This document shows positions 63,060-64,000 of a stretch of DNA of 64,000 nt, piece after piece. A model generated the notes under the pieces. The model searched no databases, was not told the DNA's origin, and worked only from the letters and a program-made list of their open reading frames with translations. Source of the stretch: Antrodiella citrinella (Eukaryota > Basidiomycota > Agaricomycetes > Polyporales > Steccherinaceae); the NCBI GenBank assembly GCA_004802725.1, contig SGPM01000066.1, positions 1 through 64,000 of the forward strand. The letters are read 5' to 3'. Position 1 is the first letter of the stretch, and every line of letters begins with the position of its first letter. The position numbers and the translations under genes are program-made.

Positions 63060-63308
63060 CGTGTTATGCTCTCTTGTCGTTGACGAGCTCGACGAGGACG
63101 ACGATGAGGAGACTGTGAGGATGTTTTGTGTGTGCGGCCAGTGCGAGTCATTTCATTGATCAGGGTATTCGGCATTCGGCATATTTTATCTCCGCTGATC
63201 TCCGACGGAATCGACCCGGCCCATTCCGTGCGACGGTCGACGTCGTGGCACTCGTTCTGCTCGCCGTCCTGCTCACCACTTTTTGTCACTCCTTCGCCAT
63301 TGCCCACG
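63060..63308. promoter_or_regulatory. 249-bp bidirectional promoter, eIF2-beta/ATP3
   Basis: Head-to-head start codons of SUI3 and ATP3 leave 249 bp for both promoters. A GACGAGCTCGACGAGGACGA-type trinucleotide-rich stretch lies close to the SUI3 side at about 63080-63105. Confidence 0.5.
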
Positions 63309-64000
63309 ATGCTCGCTAGGCGGTCTCTCGCTCGCGTCGGCGGCCCCGTCGTCTCTGCACCCACCAACGCCAGGAACATGGCTACCCTTCGTGAAATTGA
63401 GCTGCGTCTCAAGTCTGTGCGGAACATTGAGAAAATCACGAAGGTGCGTGTTTATCGTCGTGTCTTGTGTGGACGGTGCTCATGAACTGTTGCAGTCTAT
63501 GAAAATGATTGCCTCCACGAAGCTGGCGAAAGCGCAGCGCGCCATGCAGTCTGGCAAGCAGTACGGTCTCGCCAACGCCGGTATGTTCCGCTCCCCAACG
63601 TCTCACTCACTCTCTAAATTCCTCTTTTCTCTTCCCTATTAGAGGTCTTCCAGCATGTAGATGCCGATGCTTCTGCGAAGCGCAAGCTCTTCGTGGTCAT
63701 CTCCTCCGACAAGGGTCTCTGTGGTGGTATTCACTCTTCCGTCACCAAGTTCACCCGTCGCGCCTTCAACGACAAGGTATCACCCGTCGACGCAGACTCG
63801 CCTATCATGGTGATCGGCGACAAGTCCAAGGCCCAGCTCTCCCGAGCTCTTCCTCATAACCTCACCATGTCATTTAACCAGATCGGGCGTGACATCCCCA
63901 CTTTCGCGGACGCAGCTGGTGTTGCCGACTTGATCACGTCAAGTGGTGTTGAGTACGATACTATTGCCATCGTATATAACAAATTCGTGTCTGCCATCTC
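63309..64000 (+). CDS. ATP3: Mitochondrial ATP synthase gamma subunit, 3' truncated by window end
   Basis: Exons 63309-63443, 63496-63580 and 63643 to the window edge, in phase; the rest lies outside. The presequence MLARRSLARVGGPVVSAPTN precedes the mature N-terminus MATLREIELRLKSVRNIEKITK, then SMKMIASTKLAKAQRAM, which forms the central-stalk coiled coil. The SSDKGLCGGIHSSV motif is diagnostic of F1 gamma. Gamma is the rotating shaft of F1 in the mitochondrial matrix that couples proton flow to ATP synthesis. About 200 residues are visible of a usual 300. Confidence 0.95.

Overview
The window is nuclear DNA from a filamentous basidiomycete, almost certainly an Agaricomycete. Three things point there. 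Genes are cut by many short GT-AG introns of about 50-100 bp, with micro-exons. Families typical of or expanded in Agaricomycetes are present: a GRF zinc-finger protein, a DUF6535-like membrane fragment and a chromodomain Ty3/gypsy element. Housekeeping proteins read as fungal. I rebuilt exon structures by hand from splice signals and family knowledge, and nearly every recognised gene closes with consistent codon phase. The species is not identifiable from what I can see.

Left part (1-16.8 kb): 1-2.5 kb has no confident gene. Then come a conserved but unrecognised protein (2.5-4.2 kb), a partly resolved membrane-anchored gene (4.6-6.9 kb), a GRF zinc-finger/coiled-coil protein head-to-head with proteasome assembly chaperone 4, the Yak1 (DYRK) kinase and a PHOSPHO-type HAD phosphatase.

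Middle (16.9-41 kb) is a dense housekeeping block: TFIIH subunit Tfb1, mitochondrial Mg2+ channel Mrs2, two small uncharacterised genes, 26S proteasome ATPase Rpt6, a MOV10/SDE3-type RNA helicase with N-terminal zinc fingers, mitoribosomal uS7, GPI1 (PIG-Q), a DUF1479 oxygenase-like protein, an uncharacterised gene and an NAD(P)-binding Rossmann protein. A 229-bp TA-flanked MITE lies at 19.4 kb.

Accessory island (41-55 kb): a C2H2 protein, a decayed DUF6535-like fragment carrying a 7-bp tandem duplication, a second pseudogene with a frameshift and a stop, and a Ty3/gypsy chromovirus pol with an uninterrupted 1461-codon frame but no visible gag or LTRs. Its upstream side is a field of short degenerate repeats. 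Next to it are two divergently transcribed unknown genes. One encodes a repeat-rich protein. The other encodes a large protein with a Zn2Cys6-spaced cysteine cluster, a 30-bp-period coding minisatellite and a C-terminus formed by an inverted repeat.

Right part (55-64 kb): a flavin monooxygenase with an N-terminal NTF2-like domain, a probably frameshifted gene, a two-pass membrane protein, eIF2-beta, and the 5' part of mitochondrial ATP synthase gamma, which runs off the end. Head-to-head promoters of about 115-260 bp recur through the window.
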